This document shows positions 5,024 to 5,024 of a stretch of 5,024 nucleotides of DNA, one piece after another. The stretch is taken from assembly GCA_030018555.1 (NCBI GenBank), contig JASEHY010000120.1:1-5024 (forward strand), written 5' to 3'. The notes beneath the pieces are model-generated. The model did no database searches, was not told where the DNA came from, and was given only the letters and a program-made list of their open reading frames with translations. Made by a program: the position numbers and the translations under genes. The DNA comes from Planctomycetota bacterium. Its GTDB lineage: Bacteria; Planctomycetota; MHYJ01; JACQXL01. Numbering within the stretch: the stretch's first letter is position 1; every line of letters begins with the position of its first letter.

Positions 5024-5024
5024 G

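Noticed and set aside
4961..5024. tRNA gene (tRNA-Gln is a frequent glmU neighbour)
   Set aside because: No acceptor stem, anticodon arm or convincing T-arm could be assembled on either strand; the hairpins are too short and wrongly spaced.
1..5024. CRISPR array, insertion sequence, prophage or toxin-antitoxin module
   Set aside because: No regularly spaced repeats, transposase motifs or paired small toxin-like genes; nearly all sequence is accounted for by seven housekeeping-type genes.

Overview
The window (AT-rich apart from a short GC-rich patch at the right edge) carries seven closely packed genes, all on the minus strand and reading from right to left. In transcription order they are a small coiled-coil lipoprotein of unknown function, glmU, prs, rplY (long CTC form of bL25), pth, rpsF and ssb. 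Intergenic gaps are 8, 2, 32, 29 and 47 nt, and pth and rpsF overlap by 8 nt. The set therefore looks like one operon, or the main part of one. Its promoter would lie to the right, at or beyond the window edge.

The organism is a bacterium. The lipobox-bearing, proline-free coiled-coil protein and the peptidoglycan/LPS precursor enzyme GlmU fit a didermal cell. The order joins two widely conserved blocks: glmU-prs-ctc-pth, as in Bacillus, and rpsF-ssb(-rpsR-rplI), which is common across bacteria. This fused arrangement, with sequence features that match no model species closely, suggests an uncultured or candidate phylum such as Omnitrophota or a relative. That placement is inference only.

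Layout by region: 4940-5024 is a GC-rich leader with small back-to-back hairpins and an optimal Shine-Dalgarno site. 4466-4939 is the lipoprotein, 3189-4457 glmU, 2239-3186 prs and 1517-2206 rplY. A perfect 11-bp hairpin straddles the rplY stop codon (1504-1528). pth follows at 891-1487 (start revised to an internal GTG), then rpsF at 542-898. 495-541 holds a perfect tandem decamer carrying the ssb Shine-Dalgarno site, and ssb occupies 57-494. The last 56 nt (1-56) contain no rpsR start; the plus strand there is open and could be the tail of a convergent gene.

The genes combine precursor supply (UDP-GlcNAc from GlmU, PRPP from Prs) with translation and replication upkeep (bL25, Pth, bS6, SSB). 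I found no clearly new multi-gene system. The points most worth checking are a GlmU whose beta-helix is about 34 residues shorter than that of E. coli, with an atypical C-terminus; the hairpin at the rplY/pth junction; an unusual PRPP loop in Prs; a non-canonical SSB tip; and the lipoprotein at the head of the operon.
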